A DNA stretch of 64,000 nt from Nitrospira sp. (GCA_024760545.1 CP060501.1:310001-374000); one strand, 5' to 3'; numbered from the stretch's first letter, positions 16,476-25,679 are shown. Made by a program: numbers and translations. Notes: generated from the sequence alone by a model not told the origin.

Positions 16476-18410
16476 GTGCCCCCGGATCGAAGTCGCGTTC
16501 TCCAACAAGCCCAGCTCCTGGCGTCCCGTGGACAGTATGACGCGGCGATTGCCGAATGGAAAAAGCTGGCCGTAGAAACCCCAGCCGACGGCACCATTCA
16601 CAATTCCATCGGTGACCTGCAATTGAAGCGAAACGCTTCCTCTGAGGCCGCCGCCTCGTTTCTTCAGGCCGCCTCGGCATTCAGAACGGAGGGCGCCACC
16701 CTCAAAGCGATCGCCGCATTCAAGAAAGTCCTCAAGTGCGATCCCACGCGGTATGAAGTGTATCGCCATCTCGGCGACCTGAACATCGAACGCGGTTTGG
16801 TGAGCAGTGCGGTGCAGGATTACCTCACGTTGGGGAAATATTATCTGAAGGAACGGCGCGGGAAAGACGCGCTCGAGATCTACAAAAAGATCGTCGTCCA
16901 CGATCCTTCGAATCTGGGCGCGCAGCAGCGTGTAGCCGAACTCTGTGTCCAAGAAAATCTACAGGATGAAGCGACCACGGTCTATCTCCAATTGGGTCGC
17001 GAGCGCTCGGCGCAAGGTCGATACGACGAGGCCAAAGACGCATACCTTGCCGTGCTGAGGATCGATCAGGCGAACAGCGAAGCCACCCAGTTCGTGGAGA
17101 GCCTGAAGAAAGGCGGAACCGGGCAGATCAAGGCCGTCAAACCCGCGTCTTCCGCGCCGGCGCAGAAATCGTCAGAGCCTCTTGACCTCCTGGCGGAAGC
17201 GACCAGGAGAATCGACGAGAGACAGTTTGCCGGCGCCGAGGCCATTTTGAATCAGATGCTCACGAGAGAGCCGGGGAACCCCCAGGTCTGCCAGCTGCTC
17301 GCGCGGTTGCACTTGCAGCGCGGGGACGTGCAGGTGGCGCTCGGAGAATACCGCTTCTTGGCCGGCGCGGCGCTCAGGGCGCAAGACCTGATGCTGGCCG
17401 AATCGCTGATTCAGGAGTTTTTGACTGCGGAACCGAACTCGGTTCCTTTACTGGAGTTGAAGGGCGAGCTGCACGAAGAAAAAGGGGATCGCGCGGAGGC
17501 CGCGCGCCACTATGCCAGGGCTATCGAACTGTTGTTGGAACATCCGGAGCCGGGCATGGAAAGCCTCCATGAAGAACTTTTTGACAAGGTGCGCTCGCTG
17601 TCGAACGATGAGAACTTGGTCCATCGGCTGGCGGAGAGGATGAGGGGAGGATCCACGAAAGATCAGAGCCAGGCGGCTGATGCCGAATCCCTTCCGGCTG
17701 AATCGGACGCTGTCCACGCGGACCGTACACGCGATCGGATTCAGGAAGACCAGGAATGTTCGCCGGCGGGTGCGGCGCCGAACGACAGCGGGTCGGTTGT
17801 CGAGGACCATGGTCCACAGACACACGTGGAACCATTGGAAGCTGTTCACGAACCAGAGCTTCAGCATATGTCGGAGGCCGTCCAGCCCGAGCGGGACGCG
17901 ATGACGAGTGAGCAGCCGGTTTCCATGAGGCAAGGCGAGGGACCATCGGCCGAAGTCTCGGCGTCGCATCCGGCCGAACCCGGCGGCGTTCAGACTGCAG
18001 TCGAACCGGCCGCGCCACCGCCTGACTATGAAGCGCACTATGCCATCGGTGTGGCGTACAAGAACATGGGATTGTACGGAGAAGCAAAAGCAGAGTTTCA
18101 GGTGTCGATGAACAACGATTCGTTCTATCTCGATTCGGCGCTGATGACGGCGGTCTGTCTCAAAGAGGAGCGATCCATCGCCCAGGCGATCCAGGGCTTG
18201 GAAACCGTCTTGGCCGATCCACGGTGCCAAGGCGCCAAGGGGCAAGCCATTCGCTATGAGCTGGGCTTATTGTATGAGGCTGAAGAACAGTGGGAAAAGG
18301 CTGTCCATGCGTTTCAGTCCATTCCCTCGTTTCATGACGTCCCGCAACGGTTGGCCGCTCTGAAGGCGCGGCCAGGGATGAAAGAAGTCGGTTTTCGCTT
18401 CGCCTCGTAG
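16476..18410 (+). CDS. tetratricopeptide-repeat protein
   Basis: A 644 aa TPR scaffold protein. Residues about 5-385 are a run of TPR-like helical hairpins (for example YDAAIAEWKKLAVETPADGT and YEVYRHLGDLNIERGLVSSA). Residues about 385-520 are a low-complexity acidic linker rich in Glu, Ala and Pro. A second TPR block (about 525-640, HYAIGVAYKNMGLYGEAKAE) closes the protein. The final block resembles the C-terminal repeats of FimV-like and other polar or pilus-assembly proteins, but this is only pattern resemblance. No signal peptide is visible. GTG at 16476 follows TTGGAGGT. Confidence 0.85.
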   Translation: MPPDRSRVLQQAQLLASRGQYDAAIAEWKKLAVETPADGTIHNSIGDLQLKRNASSEAAASFLQAASAFRTEGATLKAIAAFKKVLKCDPTRYEVYRHLGDLNIERGLVSSAVQDYLTLGKYYLKERRGKDALEIYKKIVVHDPSNLGAQQRVAELCVQENLQDEATTVYLQLGRERSAQGRYDEAKDAYLAVLRIDQANSEATQFVESLKKGGTGQIKAVKPASSAPAQKSSEPLDLLAEATRRIDERQFAGAEAILNQMLTREPGNPQVCQLLARLHLQRGDVQVALGEYRFLAGAALRAQDLMLAESLIQEFLTAEPNSVPLLELKGELHEEKGDRAEAARHYARAIELLLEHPEPGMESLHEELFDKVRSLSNDENLVHRLAERMRGGSTKDQSQAADAESLPAESDAVHADRTRDRIQEDQECSPAGAAPNDSGSVVEDHGPQTHVEPLEAVHEPELQHMSEAVQPERDAMTSEQPVSMRQGEGPSAEVSASHPAEPGGVQTAVEPAAPPPDYEAHYAIGVAYKNMGLYGEAKAEFQVSMNNDSFYLDSALMTAVCLKEERSIAQAIQGLETVLADPRCQGAKGQAIRYELGLLYEAEEQWEKAVHAFQSIPSFHDVPQRLAALKARPGMKEVGFRFAS

Positions 18411-18506
18411 GAATCACGCCATTTCTCGGTCACACCCTAGCAGCTGTTGAATAACTAGTTTGATACTCGAATTGCACCGGAAGATCTGAATCGACCAGTA
18501 TAGCCC

Positions 18507-18632
18507 GCAGGATGTTCAAAAAGACCTCTCGGCAAGGCCGCAACGAGCGAAGAGGCGAGGCATACTCTGTTCTGTATGTTGAGCCTCTGAGCGATGCGAG
18601 AACGAAGCTGGAGGACTTTTTCAACATCCTGC
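18507..18632. repeat. 126-bp element with perfect 17-bp terminal inverted repeats
   Basis: GCAGGATGTTCAAAAAG (18507-18523) is exactly inverted as CTTTTTCAACATCCTGC (18616-18632). Between them the sequence is also partly self-complementary (AGGCATAC ... GTATGTTGAGCCT), so the whole unit can fold into a long hairpin. It has no transposase. The last base of the right arm is the last base of the stop codon of the adjacent minus-strand dehydrogenase gene. This fits a small non-autonomous repeat (MITE/REP-like); its copy number elsewhere is not visible here. Confidence 0.7.
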
Positions 18633-19597
18633 TAGATGACCTGATTCGGCGCCGGCCTCCCTCCCAACACCGCTGCAATATTGTCCAGGCAGATGAGCCC
18701 CATACGGACACGGGTCTCGAGCGTGGCTGATCCCAGATGGGGGAGCAGCACCACGTTCGGCAGCGAGATCAATCCAGCAGGGACAACCGGTTCCTGTTCA
18801 TAGACATCCAGTCCGGCGCCTGCGATGGATTTTGCCTCAAGCGCCGACACCAAGGCGGATTCGTCGATGACCGGGCCGCGCGACGTGTTGATGAGAAAAG
18901 CAGTCCGCTTCATCAGCGCGAGCTTGCGGCGATCGATGAGATGGCGAGTGGACTCGGTGAGCGGCACATGGAGCGAAAGAACATCCGACTCCGAGAGGAC
19001 TTCATCGAGGGAGCGCCGGGTCCATGAAACGCCGGGCGGGCTTGAAACATGCTGACGGCCGGCATAGATCACCGGCATCCGAAACCCAGCCGCCCGTTGC
19101 GCGACCGCCTGTCCGATCCGCCCCATACCGATGATGCCCAGCGTTTTCCCCGACACGTCGGCGCCCAGCATCTGTGTCGGTGTCCATCCCGGCCACGTCC
19201 CGGTTCGCAGCCAGACATCGCCTTCCACGACGCGCCTTGTCAGCGCAAGCAACAGCGCCCAGGTCAGATCAGCGGTGGCATCGGTGAGCACGTCTGGTGT
19301 ATTGGTGACGACGATGCCGCGTTGGGCTGCGGCTGGGAGATCGATGTTGTTGTAGCCCACGGCAAAGTTGGCGATGATTTTCACATTTGCGGCGTGGGAC
19401 AACACCGCGGCATCGATACGATCCGTCAGGGTGCAGATCACCGCCTGGGCCTTGGCAAAGCCGTGGCGCAGTTCCTCCTCTGTCGGCGGCCGATCCGTTG
19501 GTTCGGCCAGCAGCCGATACGGTCCAGGGATGGCGTCGAGCACCGGTCGAGGCAACAGGCGTGTGATATAGAGAGTCGGGCGCTCCATAAGGCGCAC
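18632..19597 (-). CDS. D-isomer-specific 2-hydroxyacid dehydrogenase (glyoxylate/hydroxypyruvate reductase-like)
   Basis: An NAD(P)-dependent dehydrogenase of 321 aa (318 from the internal ATG at 19588). The Rossmann motif is GIIGMGRIGQAVAQRAAGF (G-x-G-x-x-G), the catalytic Arg is in INTSRGPVIDE, Glu in GLDVYEQEP, and His in LPHLGSAT. NFAVGYNNIDLPAA is typical of the glyoxylate/hydroxypyruvate reductase branch. The gene is divergent from the FAD/Fe-S dehydrogenase at 19674, also for 2-hydroxy acids, so the two may handle the same metabolite (inference). The stop codon lies in the end of an inverted-repeat element. No clear ribosome-binding site precedes either start. Confidence 0.9.
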   Translation of the reverse strand: MRLMERPTLYITRLLPRPVLDAIPGPYRLLAEPTDRPPTEEELRHGFAKAQAVICTLTDRIDAAVLSHAANVKIIANFAVGYNNIDLPAAAQRGIVVTNTPDVLTDATADLTWALLLALTRRVVEGDVWLRTGTWPGWTPTQMLGADVSGKTLGIIGMGRIGQAVAQRAAGFRMPVIYAGRQHVSSPPGVSWTRRSLDEVLSESDVLSLHVPLTESTRHLIDRRKLALMKRTAFLINTSRGPVIDESALVSALEAKSIAGAGLDVYEQEPVVPAGLISLPNVVLLPHLGSATLETRVRMGLICLDNIAAVLGGRPAPNQVI

Positions 19598-19673
19598 CCA
19601 TTGTAGGAGAATTTGATGGCGACCGACAAGCTGGTTCTTCGAAGAGTCCGCAGGCTAAGATGCACGAACGTTT

Positions 19674-22511
19674 ATGACGGCTTCACCCACTTTGATTGTG
19701 CCGATAAAAACTCGCGCCGTTGCCCACGATCTTCGCGCGCTGTTGGGCGCCGAGAAAGTCAAAGACGACGTGCCCACGATCACGGCGTATGCCGTGGATG
19801 CCAGTATCTATCGAATTCCTCCGCAGGCGGTCGTGCTGGTCGAGTCCGAAGATGATATCGCCGCGACCGTCGCCTATGCCGTCTCTCGAGGGATTCCACT
19901 CACGCCTAGGGCGGCCGGGACGAATCTGACCGGGTCCGCTATCGGTTCCGGCATCATCCTCGATGTGTCGCGTCTGAATCGAATCCTTGAAGTGAATCGG
20001 GAAGAGCGGTGGGCCAGGGTGCAGCCCGGGATCGTCTTGGCCGAATTGAACAAGCAGCTCGGCTTGCAGGGCCTGCTGTTCGGGCCTGACCCTTCGAGTG
20101 GGGACATGTGCAAGTTGGGCGGCATGGTCGCCAATAATTCGTCCGGGCCTCATACCTTGCGATACGGCTCGGTGAAGGACAATGTCCAAAGTCTCCGGCT
20201 CTGTCTGACCTCGTCGACGTGGATCGAGGCGCGAGCCTATGCCCTCGACGATCCTTCGCTAGAGCGCCTCCTGACGACGGAGCCGGCTCTGCGTGATGTT
20301 TTGGTCATGACCCAGGCCCATGCGGATCTCATCGCCGCGAAGCGGCCCACGGTCAGCAAAAATAGTTGCGGATACAATGTGTTTGGGTTGGCCGACGGAC
20401 TTGCGCGGGGCTCTTTTGATCTCCCCAAGCTCTTTGTCGGAAGCGAAGGGACGCTGGGTGTGGTGAGTGAAGCCAGACTCACGTTGGTCGACAAGCCCAA
20501 GTCCACCCTGACCGCGCTCATTCATTTTCGAAGTCTCGAAGAGGTCGGGGAGGCCGTGCCGAGGCTCCTGACACTCCGGCCCAGCGCCTTGGAAGTCATG
20601 GATGCCAACACGCTCAACTTGATCGGTCGTGGAAAGCACGGCATTCCGGCTGACGCGGCGGCGACGTTATTGGTCGAGTTGGATGCGGATTCCCTCGACA
20701 CCGATCTCCGCGAGCGGGCCGACGCCATGGCTTCCGTCTGCCGGCCCTACAAGCTGGCGTCGGAGCCGACGCTGGCATTCGATGCCGAGCGCCGGGAGCA
20801 GCTCTGGAAAGCGCGAAAGGCGCTGTACCCGACGCTTTATCGATTCGATCCCAAAAAGAAGCCGATCAATTTCGTCGACGACGTCGTCGTGCCGGCTGAA
20901 CGCATCAGCGAGCTGATCCGGTACCTGGAGGAGTTCTTCGATGGACAGCGGGTGCCGGTGGCGATCTTCGGCCATATCGGCAACGGCAATGCGCACATCG
21001 TTCCCCTGTTGGATGTGAACGACTCCGGCGACTTCGAAAAAATGGTGCGTGCGTATCAGGAAGTCCATGCCACCGTGCTGAATCGGTTCGGCGGCTCGAT
21101 TTGCGGCGAGCATGGCGACGGCCGTGTCCGCGCCGAGTTCGTCAAAACCATGTTCGGTGAGGAACTCTACGACCTCTTTGTGCAGGTCAAAAAGGCGTTC
21201 GATCCCGGGAATGTGCTCAATCCCGGCATCAAACTGAGCGAGGTCCCGTTCACCGAACATATCGACTACACCAGATTGTCGAAGTCCTGCGCGACCTGCG
21301 CCAAGTGCAATTCGGTCTGCCCCGTGTACGATGTTTTTCAATCCGAGGACATGAGCTCACGGGGCTGGTTCGAGATCGTCACCGCGAAGGATTACAGCTA
21401 CCTCAACTCGAAGCGGGTGGTGGAAGCCTGTCTGAACTGCAAATCCTGCCGCACCATCTGTCCGGCGGGGGTGGACGTATCCGATCTCATTCTACAGAAG
21501 CGGGCGGAGCATCCGAACCGGTTGGCCGGTTGGATCTTCAGGCGGCAGGCGCGCGGCGCGGCCTTTGAGTCGTTGTTGCGGTTTCTGGGGAGTACGCAGC
21601 AGATATGGGACCGACCCTTCTTCAGGAAGCTGGTCGAACGGATCACGGCGCCGATCATGAAAGCCTTGGCCCCGACGGCACGCCTGCCGCACGACCTCGT
21701 GTTGCCGAAACTGGCCCCACGGAATTTACGCGATCGATATCCACATTTGATCCCGGGCGGGACAGACTCCTCGCCGGCACGGCCGGTGGCCTATTTCCAT
21801 GGCTGCGCCGCCAACTATTTCGACGATGGGGTGGGGGACGCGGTCATCGAGGTGTTGAAAAAGCATGGAGTCGAGCCGGCTCTGCCGCCTCAACGCTGCT
21901 CGGGAACTCCGATTCAAACCTACGGACACACCGATCTTGTGCGTGAAGGAGCACGATTCAACCTTCGCTCGTTCGCCGCGTATGAAACGATCGTGACCGG
22001 CTGCGCGTCATGCACGTTGATGCTGAAGGACTATCCCACGCTCTTCCCGGATGGACCGGAACGCCGCCAAGCTGAAGCATTGGCCAAGAAGGTGGTGCAT
22101 ATTTCTGAATTCGTCGCTCGTTCTTCTCAACATCCCGCCACGGCCAAAGCGGATGGGGTTACGAAGCGCGTGACGTATCATTCATCGTGCCATCTTCGAG
22201 CAGCCGGGGTGACAAAAGAGCCGCGCCAAGTCCTGTCGTCCTTGCCCGGAGTCGACTTCGTGGAGATGCAGGATGCCGACCGTTGCGCCGGTGGCGCGGG
22301 AACCTACGTGGTGAAGGACTACGACACGTCGCAGAAGATCTTCGAACGAAAGGCCCGCGCGATCGCACAAGCAGACGCCGACGTGGTGGCGACGAGTTGT
22401 CCGGCGTGCATGATTCAATTAAAGAACGGATTGGGCGAGGCCGTCGAAGTCAAACATGTCGCCCAATTGCTGCAGGACGCCTATCGTGCTGCCGAAGGGG
22501 AGAAGAGCTGA
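19674..22511 (+). CDS. FAD-linked oxidase / Fe-S / CCG-domain fusion (GlcD-GlcF or D-lactate/2-hydroxyglutarate dehydrogenase type)
   Basis: A 945 aa flavoprotein oxidising a D-2-hydroxy acid. Residues about 40-240 are the FAD-binding domain (TPRAAGTNLTGSAIG), and about 270-520 the FAD-oxidase C domain with FGHIGNGNAHIVP and GEHGDGRVR. Two 4Fe-4S clusters follow, CATCAKCNSVCP (about 537) and CLNCKSCRTICP (about 584). Two CCG-type domains then carry CSGTPIQTYG (about 741), CASC (about 776), SSCHLRAAG (about 837), CAGGAGTY and SCPACMIQL (about 908). This one-chain plan matches YdiJ/Dld-II proteins and fused glycolate oxidase subunits; the substrate cannot be told from sequence. Electrons probably go to quinone at the membrane. 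Confidence 0.92.
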   Translation: MTASPTLIVPIKTRAVAHDLRALLGAEKVKDDVPTITAYAVDASIYRIPPQAVVLVESEDDIAATVAYAVSRGIPLTPRAAGTNLTGSAIGSGIILDVSRLNRILEVNREERWARVQPGIVLAELNKQLGLQGLLFGPDPSSGDMCKLGGMVANNSSGPHTLRYGSVKDNVQSLRLCLTSSTWIEARAYALDDPSLERLLTTEPALRDVLVMTQAHADLIAAKRPTVSKNSCGYNVFGLADGLARGSFDLPKLFVGSEGTLGVVSEARLTLVDKPKSTLTALIHFRSLEEVGEAVPRLLTLRPSALEVMDANTLNLIGRGKHGIPADAAATLLVELDADSLDTDLRERADAMASVCRPYKLASEPTLAFDAERREQLWKARKALYPTLYRFDPKKKPINFVDDVVVPAERISELIRYLEEFFDGQRVPVAIFGHIGNGNAHIVPLLDVNDSGDFEKMVRAYQEVHATVLNRFGGSICGEHGDGRVRAEFVKTMFGEELYDLFVQVKKAFDPGNVLNPGIKLSEVPFTEHIDYTRLSKSCATCAKCNSVCPVYDVFQSEDMSSRGWFEIVTAKDYSYLNSKRVVEACLNCKSCRTICPAGVDVSDLILQKRAEHPNRLAGWIFRRQARGAAFESLLRFLGSTQQIWDRPFFRKLVERITAPIMKALAPTARLPHDLVLPKLAPRNLRDRYPHLIPGGTDSSPARPVAYFHGCAANYFDDGVGDAVIEVLKKHGVEPALPPQRCSGTPIQTYGHTDLVREGARFNLRSFAAYETIVTGCASCTLMLKDYPTLFPDGPERRQAEALAKKVVHISEFVARSSQHPATAKADGVTKRVTYHSSCHLRAAGVTKEPRQVLSSLPGVDFVEMQDADRCAGGAGTYVVKDYDTSQKIFERKARAIAQADADVVATSCPACMIQLKNGLGEAVEVKHVAQLLQDAYRAAEGEKS

Positions 22512-22520
22512 AAGGATTCG

Positions 22521-22799
22521 ATGGTTTCTATACAAATATTTGGACAAACGTTACGCGCGGCTGTCGATGAACATGAGTTCGAAGTGCCGGTTACCGGCTC
22601 GACGACCGTGAAGCAACTCATTGAGGCGAATCCTGAGCAACTGGGACCATTGCTACAATACATCAAAAACCGCCAAGCGCTCATCACCGTCAACAAGAAG
22701 ATCGGAAGCGAAGATTCGCCCGTCCAGGACGGCGACATCGTCAAGCTGTCGTTCCAATCCCAAACCATCTACGACGGTACCCGCGACATTCCGATATAA
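22521..22799 (+). CDS. MoaD/ThiS-like ubiquitin-fold protein without a terminal Gly-Gly
   Basis: A 92 aa beta-grasp protein: VSIQIFGQTLRAAVDEHEFE, a central helix (TTVKQLIEAN), then QALITVNKKIG and VQDGDIVKLSFQSQTIYDGT, the usual MoaD/ThiS order (x-V-N-x-x ... L-x-D-G-D-x-V). MoaD and ThiS end in Gly-Gly for adenylation; this protein ends DIPI, so it cannot be a classical sulfur carrier unless processed. It starts 9 nt after the FAD/Fe-S dehydrogenase gene and is probably co-transcribed; a structural or regulatory role beside that enzyme is possible (inference). Confidence 0.7.
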   Translation: MVSIQIFGQTLRAAVDEHEFEVPVTGSTTVKQLIEANPEQLGPLLQYIKNRQALITVNKKIGSEDSPVQDGDIVKLSFQSQTIYDGTRDIPI

Positions 22800-22939
22800 G
22801 GACTCACCTCCGATGAAGCCCGGCTCGGAACTTCCTCCAATCGGGAGCTGCTTTCTCCGACTGAAACGGGTAAGCTCCGCATTCACTGACGTCCGGCCGA
22901 ATCTCCGCCGAATCGCGGGCGATTGAAACGGAGGAGTCA

Positions 22940-23034
22940 ATCTCACATTTCAGATGAGCAGATCTCAGATGATGGAGAAGAAAAGTGTCATGCTGAAATC
23001 TGCCATGTGAAATCTGAGATTTGAGATGTGAGAT
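22940..23034. repeat. imperfect inverted and direct repeats rich in ATCTGAGAT/ATCTCAGAT
   Basis: Between the MoaD-like gene and the four-helix-bundle gene, ATCTCACAT (22940-22948) and ATCTCAGAT (22962-22970) face ATCTGAGATTTGAGATGTGAGAT (23012-23034), and GAAATCTG occurs twice more. Similar CTGAAATC words recur inside the next gene near 23337-23362. The segment could form an imperfect hairpin. Confidence 0.5.
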
Positions 23035-23056
23035 CCTAGATTCGCTGCAGGCCTCG

Positions 23057-23548
23057 ATGAAGTACAAGTCCTTCGAAGACCTTCCGGTGTGGCAAGCCGC
23101 CATCGACCTAGCTCGCCGCACATATATCCTCACTGAACATCAAGCCTTTCGAGGCCACACAGGATTACGTGACCAACTGGAGCGCGCTGCGCTGTCGGTC
23201 TCCCATAACATCGCCGAAGGATTCGAGCGTGGGACGACCAACGAACTGCTGGCATTCCTCTACATCGCTCGCGGCTCCTCCGGCGAAGTTCGCTCGATGT
23301 TATGTCTTCTTGAACGCATTCCGAGCTTCTCCTCTCTGAAATCTGAAATCGGTGCTCTGAAATCCAACTGCCTGAGTATCTCTCGGCAATTGTACGGCTG
23401 GATCGAACAGCTCAAGAATTCGGACATTACCGGCCAACGCCATTTGAATGACAAGATCAGAACCCGTACTGCAGAGAAGAAGGATCAAGAGGAGTTTCTC
23501 AAGGAATTGGCTCGCATCAGCCAATCGGTAAAACCTTCTGAAATATGA
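23057..23548 (+). CDS. four-helix bundle protein (S23/23S rRNA intervening-sequence family)
   Basis: A protein of 163 aa. YKSFEDLPVWQAAIDLARRT at the N-terminus and LRDQLERAALSVSHNIAEGF with LAFLYIARGSSGEVRSML are the hallmark segments of the small four-helix-bundle family first found in 23S rRNA intervening sequences. Members are widespread in genomes, usually outside rRNA, and their function is unknown. The usual length is 115-130 aa; the C-terminal ~30 charged residues extend this one. The family match begins at the ATG at 23057, so the longer in-frame start is unlikely. Confidence 0.85.
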   Translation: MKYKSFEDLPVWQAAIDLARRTYILTEHQAFRGHTGLRDQLERAALSVSHNIAEGFERGTTNELLAFLYIARGSSGEVRSMLCLLERIPSFSSLKSEIGALKSNCLSISRQLYGWIEQLKNSDITGQRHLNDKIRTRTAEKKDQEEFLKELARISQSVKPSEI

Positions 23549-23863
23549 AATTTGTTCGACGCAAGTCGTTACGCGACGCCATTCATTTGAAGCTGAGCGA
23601 AAGCGGCTGGAAGCAGCAGAGTTCAGGCTTCAATCTTCCTTAAAACAGCGCTGGCAAGGTCATCCGGGGAATAATCCAGCACAGCCTACCAACCGGCATT
23701 GAAGACTCCCTCCGGTTTAGGCACTCATCCTCGAACGATTCAATACTTATAGCGCTTCACAGTTAATGTAGCTCGGAACGACGAGTCTGTAAGAAAGCTG
23801 CGTGTCATCCGACTGTAGTAGGTGCCTGGGTCGCGTCGTGTGAAGCCTAACAGGAGGTCCATC
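23549..23863. other. intergenic, no convincing gene
   Basis: About 315 nt. A 32-codon frame starts at ATG 23545, overlapping the previous stop, and reads MKFVRRKSLRDAIHLKLSES then a few more residues; I see no support for it. The rest is leader for the outer-membrane protein gene. Confidence 0.5.
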
Positions 23864-24523
23864 GTGCGTCGACGATCCCTGTTCGTCTGTTTGCTCGTGC
23901 TGGGTCTGTGGGGGCTCGCCTGGTCTGGGGTGAGTCGAGCGGAGTGGTACATCGCCGGTCAGGGCGGGTTCCAATTTCCGCAGGATCTGGCCAACGTGCG
24001 GGGAACGGGTAATTTCAGTGGGGTGACGTCGAACGATCTGGACCTCAACAACCAAGCGGCGTTCGGCATCAAGGGCGGGCGTTTCTTAGAGGGCAATCTC
24101 AACTGGCTGGGCCTGGAATTCGACTTTTCCCACAGCGACGCGAATATCACGGAGCAACGCGTCACGGCGAGTGCGCCGATCTTGGGCGTCACTCAACAGA
24201 ACGGCAGAACGCCGGGCGTGGGCCTCTCGGTCAACCACATGACGGTGAACGTCATCGCGCGCTATCCGGGGGCACGCATTCAGCCGTATATCGGAGTCGG
24301 TGGTGGTATCGGCGTCTCCCTGTTGCGTACGGCGCCTCAAGGCGAAACCGACGTGTATCCGGTGTTCAATGTGCTCGTCGGCACGAAGGTGTTTCTGACG
24401 AAACATGTCGCGTTCTTCACCGAATACAAACATGCCCGGGCGACGGTCGACTTCTCCGATCATCACTTCGAAGGGGACCTCCGGACCAATTGGTTCATGG
24501 GCGGCCTGGCCTATCATTTTTAA
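23864..24523 (+). CDS. outer-membrane beta-barrel protein
   Basis: A 219 aa exported protein. The N-terminus VRRRSLFVCLLVLGLWGLAW ending VSRA-EW is a signal peptide. The mature part has alternating strands in the pattern of small OmpA/OmpX-like barrels (FGIKGGRFLEGNLNWLGLEF, MTVNVIARYPGARIQPYIGV, TEYKHARATVDFSDHHFEGD) and ends in aromatic YHF, a BAM recognition-type terminus. GTG at 23864 with AGGAGGT 5 nt upstream is preferred to the frame start at 23822. A related barrel is encoded at 44251-44979. Confidence 0.88.
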   Translation: MRRRSLFVCLLVLGLWGLAWSGVSRAEWYIAGQGGFQFPQDLANVRGTGNFSGVTSNDLDLNNQAAFGIKGGRFLEGNLNWLGLEFDFSHSDANITEQRVTASAPILGVTQQNGRTPGVGLSVNHMTVNVIARYPGARIQPYIGVGGGIGVSLLRTAPQGETDVYPVFNVLVGTKVFLTKHVAFFTEYKHARATVDFSDHHFEGDLRTNWFMGGLAYHF

Positions 24524-24653
24524 CCGTCCGGCCACGATCGTCTTGCTAGCGGCATTTTCATCTCGGTACTTGTAGACCCGCACCACGTCAGCTCCAGTAC
24601 AAGGGTTTCGCCTAGCATCCCCATTCCATTTTGCTTGAGAACATATAAGTACG

Positions 24654-25538
24654 ATGATGAGTGATTGGATCACAGGGGAGAGGAGTGCGCGGGGACGACT
24701 GTCTCGCTGGTCGTGGTGCCTCGTCGTGCTGCTGGTGGCCCTCGCCGGCTGCTCGTACACCACCACCGCCTATCGGTTTGCGGACCGCATCATCCTCTGG
24801 AAGGCCGACCATTATTTCGACCTCAATAGTGCCCAGCGGCATGAGCTGGCCGAACGGCTCACGCCCTTGCTCGAACGGCATCGGCACGAAGCCTTACCGC
24901 AGTATGAGACCTTTCTCAGGCAGGTGCGTCAGCGGGTCGAACGGGGACTCACGGGGCCGGATATCGACTGGGCCTATGCCAGCTACGATCGGCTGCGGAC
25001 CGACCTTTTTGAGCGCGTCGTGGCCGACAGCGGAGCCCTTCTCGCCTCAGTCGACGCCCGGCAGGTGCGCACCTTCGAGTCGGCCTTGCAGAAGGACAAC
25101 GCCAAGGCCGTGCGCCTCGTCCAGGTTTCCGAATCGGAGCGATTGAAGAAGCGAGCGCAGACCACTCTGGATTTGGTGAAAGACTGGCTAGGGGCGCTGA
25201 CCAAAGAACAGCAGGCGCAGATTCGTGAGTGGAGCCTCACGCTCCCCGATGTCCAACCGACCTTTGTCGCCTATCAGCAGCAGCGCCAGCAGGAACTCCT
25301 GACCCTTCTCCAACAACCTCGGACACCTGAACGGATCGCAAAAGAACTCCGCACCATGTTCGTGCACCCTGACCAGACTGCTCCCCGGTCCTATCTAACT
25401 GCCGTCCGCCAAATGCGCGTAAATGCCAAAGCCATGACCCTGGCCATCGATCAACGCATGACCCCCGACCAGCGCCGCCACGCCGTCGCCAAGCTCCAAC
25501 GGCTTATCGATCAAGTCCACGACCTCCAAGCCGGATAG
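24654..25538 (+). CDS. DUF6279-like lipoprotein
   Basis: A 294 aa lipoprotein. The signal WCLVVLLVALAGC has a lipobox LAGC with Cys33. The following residues (YRFADRIILWKADHYFDLNS then AQRHELAERL) match the start of the DUF6279 family, whose function is unknown. The rest is almost all helix with many Arg, Gln and Leu residues, likely periplasmic and membrane-anchored. Two adjacent ATG codons at 24654 and 24657 could serve as starts. Confidence 0.82.
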   Translation: MMSDWITGERSARGRLSRWSWCLVVLLVALAGCSYTTTAYRFADRIILWKADHYFDLNSAQRHELAERLTPLLERHRHEALPQYETFLRQVRQRVERGLTGPDIDWAYASYDRLRTDLFERVVADSGALLASVDARQVRTFESALQKDNAKAVRLVQVSESERLKKRAQTTLDLVKDWLGALTKEQQAQIREWSLTLPDVQPTFVAYQQQRQQELLTLLQQPRTPERIAKELRTMFVHPDQTAPRSYLTAVRQMRVNAKAMTLAIDQRMTPDQRRHAVAKLQRLIDQVHDLQAG

Positions 25539-25679
25539 CTTAAGATCAGCCATACACCGCCAACCATTTGCAATCCGCCTAATATAAATGTAAATTCCTA
25601 AACTATAATAAGTAATCAATAAGAGCATTCTGTGCGCGCAACCTGCTATGAGACCCTTGCCGTCCCATGAAGACTTGTA

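Noticed and set aside
17448-18245. 265-codon frame on the minus strand
   Set aside because: It is antisense to the TPR protein and has no recognisable content.
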